A DNA stretch of 64,000 nt from Geodermatophilus poikilotrophus (GCF_900111455.1 NZ_FOIE01000008.1:150213-214212), one strand, 5' to 3'; positions 27,735 to 46,323 are shown, numbered from the stretch's first letter. Numbers and translations are program-made. The notes: generated from the sequence alone by a model not told the origin.

Positions 27735-28928
27735 TTACTTGATGATCTTGGTGACGCGACCGGCGCCGACGGTGCGGCCACCCTCACGGATGGCGAACCG
27801 CAGGCCCTCCTCCATGGCGATCGGCTGGATGAGCTCGACCGTCATCTCGGTGTTGTCGCCCGGCATGACCATCTCGGTGCCGGCCGGCAGGGTCACGACG
27901 CCGGTGACGTCGGTCGTCCGGAAGTAGAACTGCGGACGGTAGTTGTTGAAGAAGGGCGTGTGACGACCACCCTCGTCCTTCGAGAGGATGTAGACCGAAC
28001 CCTCGAAGTTCGTGTGCGGGGTGATCGAGCCCGGCTTCACGACGACCTGACCGCGCTCGACGTCCTCGCGCTTGATGCCGCGGAGCAGCAGACCCACGTT
28101 GTCGCCGGCCTGGCCCTGGTCGAGCAGCTTGCGGAACATCTCGACACCGGTGACGGTCGTCTTGGTCGAGTTCGGGCGGATGCCGACGATCTCGATCTCC
28201 TCGGAGACCTTGACGATGCCGCGCTCGACGCGACCGGTGACGACGGTGCCGCGACCGGTGATGGTGAAGACGTCCTCGACCGGCATGAGGAACGGCTTGT
28301 CGATCTCACGCTGCGGCTCGGGGATCGCCGTGTCGACGGCGTTCATGAGCTCCATGAGCTTGTCGCCCCACTCGGCGTCGCCCTCGAGGGCCTTGAGCGC
28401 CGAGACGCGGACCACGGGGACGTCGTCGCCCGGGAACTCGTACTCGGAGAGCAGCTCGCGGACCTCGAGCTCGACGAGCTCGAGGATCTCCTCGTCGTCG
28501 ACCATGTCGGCCTTGTTGAGCGCCACGACGATGTAGGGGACGCCGACCTGGCGGGCCAGGAGGACGTGCTCCTTGGTCTGCGGCATCGGGCCGTCGGTCG
28601 CGGCGACCACCAGGATGGCGCCGTCCATCTGCGCCGCACCGGTGATCATGTTCTTGATGTAGTCGGCGTGCCCGGGGCAGTCGACGTGCGCGTAGTGACG
28701 GTTCTCCGTCTGGTACTCGACGTGGGCGATCGAGATCGTGATGCCGCGGGCCTTCTCCTCGGGCGCCTTGTCGATCTGGTCGAAGGCCGACGCCTCGTTG
28801 AGGTCCGGGTACTTGTCGTGCAGCACCTTGGTGATCGCCGCGGTCAGCGTGGTCTTGCCGTGGTCGATGTGCCCGATGGTGCCGATGTTGACGTGCGGCT
28901 TGGTCCGCTCGAACTTGGCCTTGGCCAC
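27735..28928 (-). CDS. tuf: Elongation factor Tu
   Basis: GTPase delivering aminoacyl-tRNA to the ribosome. The 397-residue protein (GTG start) has G1 GHIDHGKTT, switch I with RGITIS, G3 [13 protein letters not shown]4 NKAD, and domains II and III ([14 protein letters not shown]-terminal [15 protein letters not shown]). It is the only tuf in the window and follows fusA by 90 bp that include an 11-bp-stem hairpin. Confidence 0.98.
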   Translation of the reverse strand: MAKAKFERTKPHVNIGTIGHIDHGKTTLTAAITKVLHDKYPDLNEASAFDQIDKAPEEKARGITISIAHVEYQTENRHYAHVDCPGHADYIKNMITGAAQMDGAILVVAATDGPMPQTKEHVLLARQVGVPYIVVALNKADMVDDEEILELVELEVRELLSEYEFPGDDVPVVRVSALKALEGDAEWGDKLMELMNAVDTAIPEPQREIDKPFLMPVEDVFTITGRGTVVTGRVERGIVKVSEEIEIVGIRPNSTKTTVTGVEMFRKLLDQGQAGDNVGLLLRGIKREDVERGQVVVKPGSITPHTNFEGSVYILSKDEGGRHTPFFNNYRPQFYFRTTDVTGVVTLPAGTEMVMPGDNTEMTVELIQPIAMEEGLRFAIREGGRTVGAGRVTKIIK

Positions 28929-28988
28929 TGGGTTCCTCTCCTCGTGGTGTCGCAGTCGTGCGCGATCTCTGGGGTGGGCTTGCTGGGG

Positions 28989-29015
28989 GCCGGGCGGGGA
29001 GTACCCCCGCCCGGC
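28989..29015. terminator. Hairpin between fusA and tuf
   Basis: GCCGGGCGGGG / CCCCGCCCGGC, 11 perfect pairs with a 5-nt loop, immediately after the fusA stop. It may partly terminate fusA transcripts or mark a processing point giving separate tuf mRNA. Confidence 0.5.
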
Positions 29016-29018
29016 GGG

Positions 29019-31118
<2,100 letters not shown>

Positions 31119-31217
31119 GGATCTCTCCTCTGTGGATCGGGTCCGCGTACGGGGTCCGGGTGGTGGCCCGGAGCGCCCGCCGGCCGCGGGGGCCGGCAGA
31201 GCCGGCCGGGGTGGCAC

Positions 31218-31688
31218 TTACCAGCGGTAGTGCGCGAAGGCCTTGTTGGACTCGGCCATCTTGTGGGTGTCCTCGCGACGCTTCACCGCGGCACCGAGAC
31301 CGTTGCTCGCGTCGAGCAGCTCGTTCATCAGCCGCTCGGTCATGGTCTTCTCGCGGCGGGCCCGGCTGTACTGGATCAGCCAGCGCAGGCCGAGGGTGGT
31401 GCTGCGCGAGGCGCGGACCTCGACCGGGACCTGGTAGGTCGCACCACCGACGCGGCGGCTGCGGACCTCGAGGGCCGGCTTGACGTTGTCCAGCGCACGC
31501 TTGAGGGTGACGACCGGGTCGGTGTCGGTCTTGGTGCGGCAGCCCTCGAGGGCGCCGTAGACGATCGCCTCGGCGACCGAGCGCTTGCCGTCGACGAGCA
31601 CCTTGTTGACCAGCTGGGTCACCAGCGGTGACTGGTACACCGGGTCGGCGACCAGCGGGCGGCGCGGTGCGGGGCCCTTGCGCGGCAT
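31218..31688 (-). CDS. rpsG: 30S ribosomal protein S7
   Basis: Nucleates 30S head assembly. From ATG 31688 it has 156 residues starting [20 protein letters not shown] and contains [29 protein letters not shown] and [14 protein letters not shown] end [10 protein letters not shown]. It starts 1 bp after rpsL ends. Normal length. Confidence 0.98.
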   Translation of the reverse strand: MPRKGPAPRRPLVADPVYQSPLVTQLVNKVLVDGKRSVAEAIVYGALEGCRTKTDTDPVVTLKRALDNVKPALEVRSRRVGGATYQVPVEVRASRSTTLGLRWLIQYSRARREKTMTERLMNELLDASNGLGAAVKRREDTHKMAESNKAFAHYRW

Positions 31689-31689
31689 G

Positions 31690-32064
31690 TCAGCTCTTCT
31701 CCTTCTTCGCGCCGTACCGGCTGCGAGCCTGCTTGCGGTTGCGGACACCCTGGGTGTCGAGCGAACCGCGGATGATCTTGTAGCGCACGCCGGGGAGGTC
31801 CTTCACGCGACCGCCGCGCACGAGCACCATCGAGTGCTCCTGCAGGTTGTGGCCGACGCCCGGGATGTAGGCGGTCACCTCGATGCCACTGGTGAGGCGG
31901 ACGCGAGCGACCTTGCGCAGCGCCGAGTTCGGCTTCTTCGGCGTCGTCGTGTACACGCGGGTGCACACGCCGCGACGCTGAGGGGAGCCCTTCAGCGCCG
32001 GGGTCTTGGTCTTCTCGACCTTGTCCTCGCGGCCCTTGCGGACCAGCTGGTTGATCGTGGGCAT
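31690..32064 (-). CDS. rpsL: 30S ribosomal protein S12
   Basis: Decoding-centre protein. The 124-residue protein starts [15 protein letters not shown] and carries [16 protein letters not shown] with the lysine that is mutated in streptomycin resistance still wild type, and [20 protein letters not shown]. It opens the str operon (rpsL-rpsG-fusA-tuf) behind a strong promoter and a leader of about 250 nt. Confidence 0.98.
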   Translation of the reverse strand: MPTINQLVRKGREDKVEKTKTPALKGSPQRRGVCTRVYTTTPKKPNSALRKVARVRLTSGIEVTAYIPGVGHNLQEHSMVLVRGGRVKDLPGVRYKIIRGSLDTQGVRNRKQARSRYGAKKEKS

Positions 32065-32614
32065 GGGTGGCCTGGATCTCCTACCTGCGCTGGGTCGTGC
32101 TGTGGACGGTGCTCTGCTGTGCCGGGTGCCGGTCCTGCCGGGCCGTACCCACCTCCGGTCGTGACCCACCACCGGTCCCCGCGGTCGGGCGTGTCGCCCT
32201 CCCCAGGACCGGCCGGCGGTTGGAACCGGATCGGTCGCCCCCCGCGACTCGGCGCCACCACCTGTCAGCAGGCGCACCGCGAACGGGAGCAGGCCCAGGG
32301 CACCCTGGGCACGGCTGACCACGATACCCGCGTGCCGGAGACCGGTCAAAGCCGGGTCCACCACAGCTCGGCGGGCGGGGTCGAGCCCTGTCCACCGGGG
32401 GGTACGCCGGGGTCAACGTCGTCCGGGGCGCCTCGTGTTCCCGGCGGACGGACCCGGCGCGGGCCGGGGGTGGCGCGACTGTAACGGCTCCCGGCGGGGG
32501 ACGGGTCGCACGCCTGCCCGACACCCCGGGACGAGGAGAACGGCCTCGCGCGACTGTCGGACCCCGGCCCTACGGTCGGTGCCAGGACGCCCACCCACCG
32601 CCACCGGAGGACCC
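32065..32614. other. Divergent promoter region, rpsL and trypsin-like gene
   Basis: About 550 bp without a credible gene. It contains the rpsL promoter (32321-32349), a long GC-rich rpsL leader, and TACGGT at 32571-32576 as a possible -10 for the rightward protease gene (start about 30 nt before its GTG). Frames through it on both strands are Arg/Pro-rich and lack ribosome-binding sites. Confidence 0.6.
32321..32349 (-). promoter_or_regulatory. Sigma-A-like promoter of rpsL (str operon)
   Basis: On the minus strand TTGACC (32349-32344) and TATCGT (32326-32321) with 17-nt spacing, close to consensus and the best promoter match in the window. Predicted start near 32314, leaving a leader of about 250 nt before rpsL, which is long enough to hold regulatory structure. 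Confidence 0.75.
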
Positions 32615-33589
32615 GTGCACGTCGACCTCGCCCGCGAGCTCAAGGCCCACCTGTCGGCCCGGCTGGCCCGCTCCGCCGAGCCGGTGACGGCCAGCGACGC
32701 CGGCGGCCCGCGGTGGGCGCGCCCCGCCCTGGGGCTGGCACCCGTCGCCCCGGGTCAGGCGCACCTGGCCATCCGGCTGGCGGCCAAGGAGGACGCCGAC
32801 GTGCTCCTCGCGGGCCTGGACGACGCGGTGCTCGGGGAGGTCGACGTCCGCGTCATCGGCGCCGTCCGGGCACTCTCCTCCCCCACGCCCGAGGAGCTCC
32901 AGCAGCGCGTGCGGCCGCTGTTCCCGGGGCTGTCCATCGCGCACCCCGCGGTCTCGGCGGGGACGCTGGGGGGCTTCGTCCGGGTCGGCGGCCGGCTCGC
33001 CGTCCTGTCGAACAACCACGTGCTGGCCGCCGCCGACGCCGCCTCGGTCGGCGACCCGGTGCTGCAGCCCGGCCCGGCCGACGGCGGGGACCCGGCGACC
33101 GACCGGGTGGCCACGCTGACGGCCTTCGAGCGGTTCACCGCGGAAGGCCGGGCGAACCTGGTCGACGCCGCGGTGGCGGTCGTCGACGCCGAGGTGCCCC
33201 TGGAGCCGGGCCGGCTGCCCGGGGGGCCGCTCGGTGCCGAGCCCCTGCAGGTCGACGACGTCGAGCCCGACGACCAGGTGGAGAAGGTCGGGCGCACCAC
33301 GGGTCACACCGTCGGGCGGGTCAGCGCCGTCGAGGTCGACGGCGTGGCCGTCCAGTACGACCGGGCGATCTACACCTTCGACGACCAGCTCGAGATCGAC
33401 GGCGTCACGGGCGGCTTCAGCGCCGGTGGCGACAGCGGCTCGGTCATCTGGCGCAGCGCCGACCGCGCTCCGCTGGGCCTGCTCTTCGCGGGCAGCGAGA
33501 CGGGCGGACGCGCGGGCGGCGGGGTCACCTTCGCCAACCCGCTCGCGACCGTGCTGTCGGTCCTCGACCTCCGGTGGGTCGCCTCCTAG
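32615..33589 (+). CDS. Trypsin-like serine peptidase, cytoplasmic
   Basis: 324-residue protein with the chymotrypsin-fold triad His135 (LSNNHVLA), Asp184 (NLVDAAVAVV) and Ser274 (SAGGDSGSVIW). No signal peptide or membrane segment, so probably intracellular. An N-terminal part of about 110 residues precedes the protease fold and has a beta-alpha-beta-like stretch (HLAIRLAAKEDADV, VDVRVIGAVRAL). The layout recalls NAL1-like trypsin homologues; substrate unknown. GTG 32615 follows GGAGG. A hairpin repeat directly follows the stop. Confidence 0.8.
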   Translation: MHVDLARELKAHLSARLARSAEPVTASDAGGPRWARPALGLAPVAPGQAHLAIRLAAKEDADVLLAGLDDAVLGEVDVRVIGAVRALSSPTPEELQQRVRPLFPGLSIAHPAVSAGTLGGFVRVGGRLAVLSNNHVLAAADAASVGDPVLQPGPADGGDPATDRVATLTAFERFTAEGRANLVDAAVAVVDAEVPLEPGRLPGGPLGAEPLQVDDVEPDDQVEKVGRTTGHTVGRVSAVEVDGVAVQYDRAIYTFDDQLEIDGVTGGFSAGGDSGSVIWRSADRAPLGLLFAGSETGGRAGGGVTFANPLATVLSVLDLRWVAS

Positions 33590-33655
33590 CGAGGGGACTC
33601 CCCTGCCCCACAGCCACGCGCGAGTCCGCGGCGGGCCCTGCAGGGGAGCGGCCCG
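33590..33655 (+). repeat. Stop-abutting hairpin repeat, copy after protease gene
   Basis: Arms CTCCCCTGC (33598-33606) and GCAGGGGAG (33640-33648), 9 perfect pairs, starting just after TAG. GCGGGCCCT precedes the right arm as in the other copies. Confidence 0.7.
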
Positions 33656-33743
33656 TCCCTCCTCCCGTCTGCAGGCCCGGGGCGGGGCCCCGGCCGGGGC
33701 CGACGGCCTGTCATCCGGCCGCTCGACAGGGCACCATGGGCGC

Positions 33744-33959
33744 ATGACCGACCGCGCGTCCGCCCGAGCCGCGAAGAGCGCCCTCAGCCACCGGCTGGCG
33801 GCCGATCCGGGGGTCGTGGGTGTCGGGCTGGCCCGTCGGGACAGCGGTTACGTCGTCAAGGTCGACCTGGCCGACGCGCACGCGGCCGAACGCGTGCCCG
33901 GGGACGTCGACGGCGTCCGGGTGGTCACCGAGGTCGTCGGGGTCGTCCGCCCGCTCTGA
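33744..33959 (+). CDS. Small protein next to the protease
   Basis: 71 residues with no recognised family, no Cys and no membrane segment. It reads as a helix (residues 5-20), then VVGVGLARRDSGYVVKVDLAD and a closing VRVVTEVVGVVRPL. This beta-rich outline resembles the N-terminal module of the upstream protease (HLAIRL then VRVIGAVRAL) and of NAL1-like proteases that begin with a GVVGVG strand, so it may be a free-standing copy of that module. The ATG at 33744 has only a weak purine stretch upstream. Gene is probable, function unknown. Confidence 0.6.
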   Translation: MTDRASARAAKSALSHRLAADPGVVGVGLARRDSGYVVKVDLADAHAAERVPGDVDGVRVVTEVVGVVRPL

Positions 33960-34015
33960 CGGAGGACCTCCCCGCCCCCCTCGCAGGCCCGTGGCGGGCC
34001 CCTGCAGGGAGGCCG
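33960..34015 (+). repeat. Stop-abutting hairpin repeat, copy after small protein
   Basis: Starts after TGA as CGGAGGA, arm CCTCCC (33967-33972), core GGCCCGTGGCGGGCCCC, closing arm GGGAGG. Arms differ from those of the neighbouring copies but still pair. Confidence 0.65.
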
Positions 34016-34017
34016 CC

Positions 34018-34064
34018 CCCCTCCCGGCCCTCGCAGGCTCGCGGTGCGCCCCTGCGGGAGGGCC
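34018..34064 (+). repeat. Hairpin repeat, second tandem copy
   Basis: Arms CCCTCCCG (34019-34026) and CGGGAGGG (34055-34062) around GCAGGCTCGCGGTGCGCCCCTG. It follows the previous copy directly and, unlike most, does not abut a stop codon. Confidence 0.6.
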
Positions 34065-34133
34065 GACCTCAACCACCACTCGATACGGTCGGCGGCGGCG
34101 CCAACGGTGGCGCCGTCGACCCGAGGAGTGGAC

Positions 34134-35177
34134 GTGCGCATCGGCATCCAGGCCAGCTACAGCGGGGGGTTCCACCAGACCGCCGCGGAGATCCGTGAGC
34201 TCGAGTCGGCGGGCCTCGACCTCGCGACGGTCGCGGAGGTCTACACCTTCGACGCCGTCAGCCAGCTGGGCTACCTGGCCGCGGTGACCGACCGGGTCGA
34301 GCTGATGAGCGGGATCTTCCCGATCTACAGCCGCACCCCTGCCCTGACGGCCATGACCGCCGCCGGCCTGGACTTCGTCTCCGACGGCCGCTTCACCCTC
34401 GGGCTCGGCGCCTCCGGCCCCCAGGTCATCGAGGGCTGGCACGGCGTCCCCTACGACGCGCCGCTGCAGCGCACCCGCGAGGTCGTGGAGATCTGCCGGC
34501 AGGTGTGGCGCCGGGAGCGGCTGGTCCACGAGGGCCCCAAGTACACGGTCCCGCTGCCGGCGGAGCAGGGCACCGGCCTGGGCAAGCCGCTCAAGCTCAT
34601 CAACACCCCGGTGCGCGACCGGATCCCGGTCATGCTCGCCGCCCTCGGCCCCAAGAACGTCGAGCTGGCCGCCGAGATCGCCGAGGCGTGGGAGCCGATC
34701 TTCTTCATGCCGGAGCGGGCGGGCTCCGTGTGGGGGGACTCGCTGGCCGCAGGGAAGGCCGCGCGGGACCCGGCCCTGGGTGACCTGCAGATCGTGGTCG
34801 GCGTCCCGGTCGCCATCGGGGACGACGTGGAGCCCATGCTGGACCTGGTCCGGCCACAGCTGGCGCTCTACATCGGCGGCATGGGTGCGCGCGGCAGGAA
34901 CTTCTACAACGACCTGGCCTGGCGGTACGGCTACGAGGACGAGGCCCGCACCATCCAGGACCTGTACCTCGACGGCAGGAAGGACGAGGCGGCCGCCGTC
35001 GTCCCCGAGGAGCTCGTGCGGGCGGTGTCCCTGGTCGGCCCCGAGTCGCACGTCGCCGAACGCGTCGCCGCCTTCCGGGAGGCCGGCGTCACCACGCTGC
35101 TGCTGCAGCCCCTCGACGACAGCCCCGAGAGCCGGCTGCGGACGGTCGAGACCATGCGGAAGGTCGTTGACCGGTGA
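34134..35177 (+). CDS. LLM-class (F420-dependent type) oxidoreductase
   Basis: 347-residue TIM-barrel flavin/F420 enzyme of the luciferase-like monooxygenase superfamily. It starts VRIGIQASYSGG at GTG 34134, with GAGGAG 6 nt upstream, and shows the LLM landmarks: VAEVYTFDAVSQLGYLAA, SGIFPIYSRTPALTAMTAA, the FTLGLGASGPQVIEGWHG phosphate-binding loop, and PVMLAALGPKNVELAAEIA. The family in actinobacteria usually uses coenzyme F420; the substrate is not readable. It is convergent with rpoC. Confidence 0.9.
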   Translation: MRIGIQASYSGGFHQTAAEIRELESAGLDLATVAEVYTFDAVSQLGYLAAVTDRVELMSGIFPIYSRTPALTAMTAAGLDFVSDGRFTLGLGASGPQVIEGWHGVPYDAPLQRTREVVEICRQVWRRERLVHEGPKYTVPLPAEQGTGLGKPLKLINTPVRDRIPVMLAALGPKNVELAAEIAEAWEPIFFMPERAGSVWGDSLAAGKAARDPALGDLQIVVGVPVAIGDDVEPMLDLVRPQLALYIGGMGARGRNFYNDLAWRYGYEDEARTIQDLYLDGRKDEAAAVVPEELVRAVSLVGPESHVAERVAAFREAGVTTLLLQPLDDSPESRLRTVETMRKVVDR

Positions 35178-35262
35178 GCGCAGCCGCTTCCGTCACGTGA
35201 CAGAGGGGCGACGACCGCCGGGGCGCCGCCCTGGCTGGTCACCGTGGGCGCCGGACAGCGCA

Positions 35263-35296
35263 GAGGGCCCCGCAGGCGTTCGCCTGCGGGGCCCTC
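35263..35296. terminator. Terminator hairpin between LLM gene and rpoC
   Basis: GAGGGCCCCGCAGGC / GCCTGCGGGGCCCTC, 15 perfect pairs with a GTTC loop, in the convergent gap. It can stop transcription from both sides. Confidence 0.8.
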
Positions 35297-35306
35297 CTCA
35301 CGTTGC

Positions 35307-35370
35307 TGGAACGGCCTCCCTCAGGGCCCCACCGCGAGCGTGCGAGCGGTGGGGGGAGGGAGGTCCTCCC
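35307..35370 (-). repeat. Stop-abutting hairpin repeat, copy after rpoC
   Basis: After the rpoC TGA: GGGAGGA, arm CCTCCCTC, core CCGCTCGC-AC-GCTCGCGG region, GGGGCCCT, arm GAGGGAGG (pairs perfect, 8 bp; 35315-35322 with 35356-35363), then GGCCGTTCCA. Confidence 0.78.
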
Positions 35371-39276
<3,906 letters not shown>

Positions 39277-39376
39277 TGAGTGGACCCCTTTCCCGGGGCT
39301 CGGTTACTGCACTTCCTGCTGATGGTCGTTGGGGGGCACCGGCCGGCCCCGCTGCTGGGGGCCGGCCGGCGGCCGA

Positions 39377-42886
<3,510 letters not shown>

Positions 42887-43381
42887 GATGCGTCCTTCCA
42901 AGGACCTCACGACGTGCGGGCGGTGGGTGCTTGTTCGTCGTCGGCGGTGATGGCGGGGCTGTCCGCGTTCGTCCTGCCCGGACGGTCGGCGGGCGTCCGG
43001 AGAACGGTCCCCCGGGCACCCCAGGCGACCCGTCTCGGCGGGCAAGCAGTCAGGGGGCAGCGCAACAGAGAACCTTACCCCTGCTGCAGCCGGCTGTCCA
43101 CGTCGGGGGTCCGCATGCGAGGGGGACCACACCCGGGAAGGGCAGCCGGCCAGCGGGGCCGGGTCGGGCCGTCGAGGACGGCCCGCTCATGATGCCAGTC
43201 CGGAGGCGGTCGTGGGACCACCACGCCGTGCGCGTCGGGTCTCCGCGACGTCCGCGGTGGGCCGAACAGCTGGTGGCGAGCAGCCGCGGCTCGCCGGACC
43301 CCAGGGTCCAGGAGCACCACCGCACCGCGCGTCCCGGACCACGCGGACCGGTGTGCTCGTGGACGGGGACGCACGGACGAC
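42887..43381. other. rpoB upstream region
   Basis: About 500 bp between the rplL terminator and rpoB. It holds the rpoB promoter at 43072-43100 and a leader. The remaining part has no convincing gene on either strand. Confidence 0.6.
43072..43100 (-). promoter_or_regulatory. Sigma-A-like promoter of rpoBC
   Basis: TGGACA (43100-43095) and TAAGGT (43077-43072), 17-nt spacing, on the minus strand. It would start transcription near 43065, about 180 nt before the rpoB TTG, and allow rpoBC expression independent of rplJL. Confidence 0.65.
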
Positions 43382-43417
43382 GCAGGGGCCGCCCTCCGGG
43401 TGGAGGACGGCCCCTGC
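43382..43417. terminator. Hairpin after rplL
   Basis: 16-nt arms GCAGGGGCCGCCCTCC and GGAGGACGGCCCCTGC pair at 15 of 16 positions with a GGGT loop. It lies about 90 nt after the rplL stop and before the rpoB promoter, so it probably ends or attenuates the rplJL transcript. Confidence 0.7.
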
Positions 43418-43455
43418 GGGTCGTGCGAGGTGGTGCACCCCGGCGGGCCCCGGGA

Positions 43456-43524
43456 AGTGGGTCACCTGACGGTGACGCACCCGGCGATCGGGACCGCCGG
43501 GTAGTGGGTCACTTGACGGTGACG
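43456..43524 (-). repeat. Divergent tandem duplication of the rplL 3' end
   Basis: A 22-bp stretch including the rplL stop (43503-43524) recurs 47 bp downstream (43456-43477) with one difference. Read in frame the true end is VTVK-stop and the copy VTVR-stop, each followed by GTGACCCACT-like sequence and a GC-rich hairpin (CCCGGCG/CGCCGGG in the first unit). Confidence 0.65.
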
Positions 43525-43904
43525 GTGGCGCCGGCGCCCTCGAGAGCGGCCTTGGCCTTCTCGGCGGCGTCCTTGTCGACCTTCTCCAGGACCGGCTTCG
43601 GCGCGCCGTCGACCAGGTCCTTGGCCTCCTTGAGGCCGAGCGAGGTCAGGCCGCGCACCTCCTTGATGACCTGGATCTTCTTGTCGCCGGCGCCCTCGAG
43701 GATGACGTCGAACTCGTCCTGCTCCTCCGCGGCGGGGGCGCCACCGTCGCCGGCACCACCGGCGGCCGGGGCGGCCGCGACGGCGACCGGGGCAGCAGCG
43801 GTGACCTCGAAGGTCTCCTCGAACTGCTTCACGAAGTCGGACAGCTCGAGCAGCGTCATCTCCTTGAACGCGTCGAGCAGCTCCGTGGTGGACAGCTTGG
43901 CCAT
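43509..43904 (-). CDS. rplL: 50S ribosomal protein L7/L12
   Basis: Stalk protein recruiting translational GTPases. The 131-residue protein has the dimerising N-terminal domain ([20 protein letters not shown]), an Ala/Gly/Pro hinge and the C-terminal domain [20 protein letters not shown] to ATVTVK. It follows rplJ by 17 bp. Its last codons are partly duplicated downstream. Confidence 0.98.
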   Translation of the reverse strand: MAKLSTTELLDAFKEMTLLELSDFVKQFEETFEVTAAAPVAVAAAPAAGGAGDGGAPAAEEQDEFDVILEGAGDKKIQVIKEVRGLTSLGLKEAKDLVDGAPKPVLEKVDKDAAEKAKAALEGAGATVTVK

Positions 43905-43921
43905 GATCTCTCCTTCTGGGG

Positions 43922-44524
43922 TCAGTCGGTGCTGGCCGCGGCGTCCGCGGCGGCAGCGGTGTCGGTGGTGGTGTCAGCAGCAGCGGTGTCGGCGGCGGAG
44001 TCGGCACCCTCGGCGGGCTTCTTCTCCTGCAGCGCGGCGGCCAGACGGGCGACCTGCGACAGCGGGGCCTGGAACAGACCCGCGGCCTTGCTGAGGTTGC
44101 CCATCATCGCGCCGGCCAGCTTGGCCAGCAGGACCTCGCGCGGCTCGACGTCGGCGAGGGCGGTGACCTCGGCGGCGCCGACCGTGCGGCCCTCGACCAC
44201 GCCGCCCTTGACGACGAGCAGCGGGTTGGCGCGCGCGAAGTCACGGATGGCCTTGGCCGCGTTGACCGGGTCGCCCTCGATGAAGGCGATCGCGGTCGGG
44301 CCGTTGAGCAGCGGCGCCAGGTCGGCGTGGCCGACCTGCTCCGCGGCCCGCTTCGTCAGGGTGTTCTTGACGACGGCGTAGCTGCTGCCCTCACCGAGGG
44401 AACGGCGCAGCTGGGTCAGCTGGGCCACGGTCAGCCCGCGGTACTCGGTGAGCACCGCCGCGCTGGACGACTGGAACCGCTCGGTGATCTCGTCGATCAC
44501 CGCGGCCTTCGCCTGCGTGGGCAT
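43922..44524 (-). CDS. rplJ: 50S ribosomal protein L10
   Basis: Anchors L7/L12 dimers and represses its own operon in many bacteria. From ATG 44524 (GAGGAGGCCC before it) the protein has 200 residues, starting [20 protein letters not shown], with [17 protein letters not shown] and [14 protein letters not shown]. The C-terminal L12-binding helix is followed by an Ala/Thr/Asp tail of about 30 residues. It heads rplJL after a 487-bp gap. Confidence 0.97.
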   Translation of the reverse strand: MPTQAKAAVIDEITERFQSSSAAVLTEYRGLTVAQLTQLRRSLGEGSSYAVVKNTLTKRAAEQVGHADLAPLLNGPTAIAFIEGDPVNAAKAIRDFARANPLLVVKGGVVEGRTVGAAEVTALADVEPREVLLAKLAGAMMGNLSKAAGLFQAPLSQVARLAAALQEKKPAEGADSAADTAAADTTTDTAAAADAAASTD

Positions 44525-44952
44525 GGGCCTCCTCTCGTCGATCGGGCGGACCGCCGGCCGGTGCACGACGGCGGGCGATCAGCAGACCCCGGAGACGAGG
44601 AACGCCCCGGCGCAGGCGCACGGGGCGAGGACGCGGGCGCGCGGCGCCACGTCGATCGAACCGTCCTCCTGCGCGGGCCGCCCGGAGTCCGGGACCTTCG
44701 ATCGCACGCGGACGTGCGACGACCAGCGGTCGTGGGGGGAACGCCGACGAGCATACGCCATGCGCCGCGGCCACCGGCTGTCGCCGTCCGGACGCGGGGC
44801 CGGGACGCCCCCATCCCCGGTGGGATCGGCGGACTCGCCCGGTTGCCCACCCCGGTCCGTGCGGGATCGCCGATCCCGCCGCCCGGGGTGGGGAACGACG
44901 GGGGCCCCGCCGCGCACTGCGCGACGGGGCCCTCGGGACCGTCCGTGGGTGG
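44525..44952 (-). promoter_or_regulatory. rplJL promoter and leader
   Basis: Contains TATGCT (44755-44750) as a -10 candidate for rplJ and a leader of about 220 nt that can pair CCGCCG with CGGCGG just before the ribosome-binding site. L10 leaders occur at this place in many bacteria; the family consensus was not clearly recognised. A rplA terminator hairpin occupies 44902-44932. Confidence 0.4.
44902..44932. terminator. Terminator hairpin after rplA
   Basis: GGGCCCCG (44902-44909) pairs with CGGGGCCC (44925-44932), extended inward by CGCGCA/TGCGCG after one mismatch. It lies downstream of the rplA stop repeat and before rplJ, so rplKA and rplJL are probably separate units. Confidence 0.65.
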
Positions 44953-45011
44953 CCCCCTCGCAGGGCCCCACCGCGAGCGTCAGCGAGCGGAGGGGGCGAG
45001 GGGGTCCTTCT
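44953..45011 (-). repeat. Stop-abutting hairpin repeat, copy after rplA
   Basis: After the rplA TGA: AGAAGGA, arm CCCCCTCGC, core CCGCTCGC-TGAC-GCTCGCGG region, GGGGCCCT, arm GCGAGGGGG, GGCC. The 9-bp arms (44953-44961 with 44996-45004) pair perfectly. Confidence 0.78.
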
Positions 45012-45731
45012 TCAGGCGGTGGGCTCGTCCACCGTCAGGTTGCGGGTGCGGTTCGGGTCGACCGGGATGCCCGGGCCCATGGTGGTGGAGATGGTGACCT
45101 TCTTCAGGTACCGGCCCTTGGCCGCGGCCGGCTTGGCCCGCAGCACCTCGTCCAGCGCCGCAGCGTAGTTCTCGACGAGCTTGGTCTCGTCGAAGGAAGC
45201 CTTGCCGATCACCAGGTGCAGGTTGGCCTGCTTGTCGACGCGGAAGTTGATCTTCCCGCCCTTGATGTCGTTGACCGCCTTGGTGACGTCAGGGGTCACC
45301 GTGCCGGTCTTCGGGTTCGGCATCAGGCCGCGCGGACCGAGGATGCGGGCGATCCGGCCGACCTTGGCCATCTGGTCGGGCGTGGCGATCGCGGCGTCGA
45401 AGTCCAGGAAGCCGCCCTGGATGCGCTCGATCAGGTCCTCCGAACCCACGACGTCGGCGCCGGCGGCCTCGGCCTCGGCGGCCTTGTCACCGGTCGCGAA
45501 GACGATGACGCGAGCGGTCTTACCGGTGCCGTGCGGCAGGTTGACCGTGCCGCGGACCATCTGGTCGGCCTTGCGCGGGTCGACGCCCAGGCGCATGGCC
45601 ACCTCGACGGTGGCGTCGTACGCCGTCGGCGAGGTCTCCTTCGCCAGGCCGGCCGCCTGCAGCGGGGAGTAGAGGTTGTCGCGGTCGACCTTCGCGGCCA
45701 CCTCGCGGTACTTCTTGCCGTGCTTCGCCAT
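45012..45731 (-). CDS. rplA: 50S ribosomal protein L1
   Basis: Forms the mobile L1 stalk at the E site and represses the rplKA mRNA in other bacteria. The 239-residue protein has [20 protein letters not shown], the [18 protein letters not shown] segment and the domain II hinge [20 protein letters not shown]. Typical length. A 138-bp gap separates it from rplK. Confidence 0.98.
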   Translation of the reverse strand: MAKHGKKYREVAAKVDRDNLYSPLQAAGLAKETSPTAYDATVEVAMRLGVDPRKADQMVRGTVNLPHGTGKTARVIVFATGDKAAEAEAAGADVVGSEDLIERIQGGFLDFDAAIATPDQMAKVGRIARILGPRGLMPNPKTGTVTPDVTKAVNDIKGGKINFRVDKQANLHLVIGKASFDETKLVENYAAALDEVLRAKPAAAKGRYLKKVTISTTMGPGIPVDPNRTRNLTVDEPTA

Positions 45732-45869
45732 GGTGGTGTCCTCTCCCCCGGCGCCTCGGCCGGGGATCGTGTGGTGCGCGGGCCTGGCGGGGCCCTCCCA
45801 CAGGTGCTGTGCGGGCCGGCAGGCGCCGGACCCAGGTGGTGCAACGCCGCCGGAGGGCGGCGGCTTCCG

Positions 45870-46301
45870 TCAGCCCTGGACGGTGATGCCCATCGACCGG
45901 GCGGTGCCGGCGATGATCTTCTCCGCCTCGTCGAGGGAGTTCGCGTTGAGGTCGGCCATCTTGGTCTGGGCGATCTCGCGGACCTGGTCGCGGGTCACGG
46001 TGGCGACCTTGGTCTTGTGCGGCTCGCCGGAGCCCTTCTCCACACCGGCCGCCTTGAGCAGCATGCGCGCCGCCGGCGGGGTCTTGGTGACGAAGGTAAA
46101 CGAGCGGTCCTCGTAGACCGAGATCTCGACCGGGATCACGTTGCCGCGCTGCGACTCCGTGGCGGCGTTGTACGCCTTGCAGAACTCCATGATGTTGACG
46201 CCGTGCTGGCCCAGCGCCGGACCGACGGGCGGGGCGGGCGTGGCCGCACCGGCGTTGATCTGGAGCTTGATGACCGCGGTCAACCGCTTCCTGGGGGGCA
46301 T
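45870..46301 (-). CDS. rplK: 50S ribosomal protein L11
   Basis: Stalk-base protein at the GTPase centre and thiostrepton site. The 143-residue protein has [20 protein letters not shown] with the proline switch, [12 protein letters not shown] and the C-terminal RNA-binding domain. It follows nusG after 85 bp that carry a hairpin repeat. A small GCCGCC/GGCGGC hairpin lies after its stop at 45846-45861. Confidence 0.98.
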   Translation of the reverse strand: MPPRKRLTAVIKLQINAGAATPAPPVGPALGQHGVNIMEFCKAYNAATESQRGNVIPVEISVYEDRSFTFVTKTPPAARMLLKAAGVEKGSGEPHKTKVATVTRDQVREIAQTKMADLNANSLDEAEKIIAGTARSMGITVQG

Positions 46302-46323
46302 GACTTCCTTCTCGGTGACGGGG

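Noticed and set aside
43462..44007. Alternative frame across rplL ending in the duplicated VTVR-stop
   Set aside because: It is a shifted frame over rplL; the similarity is due to the local duplication.
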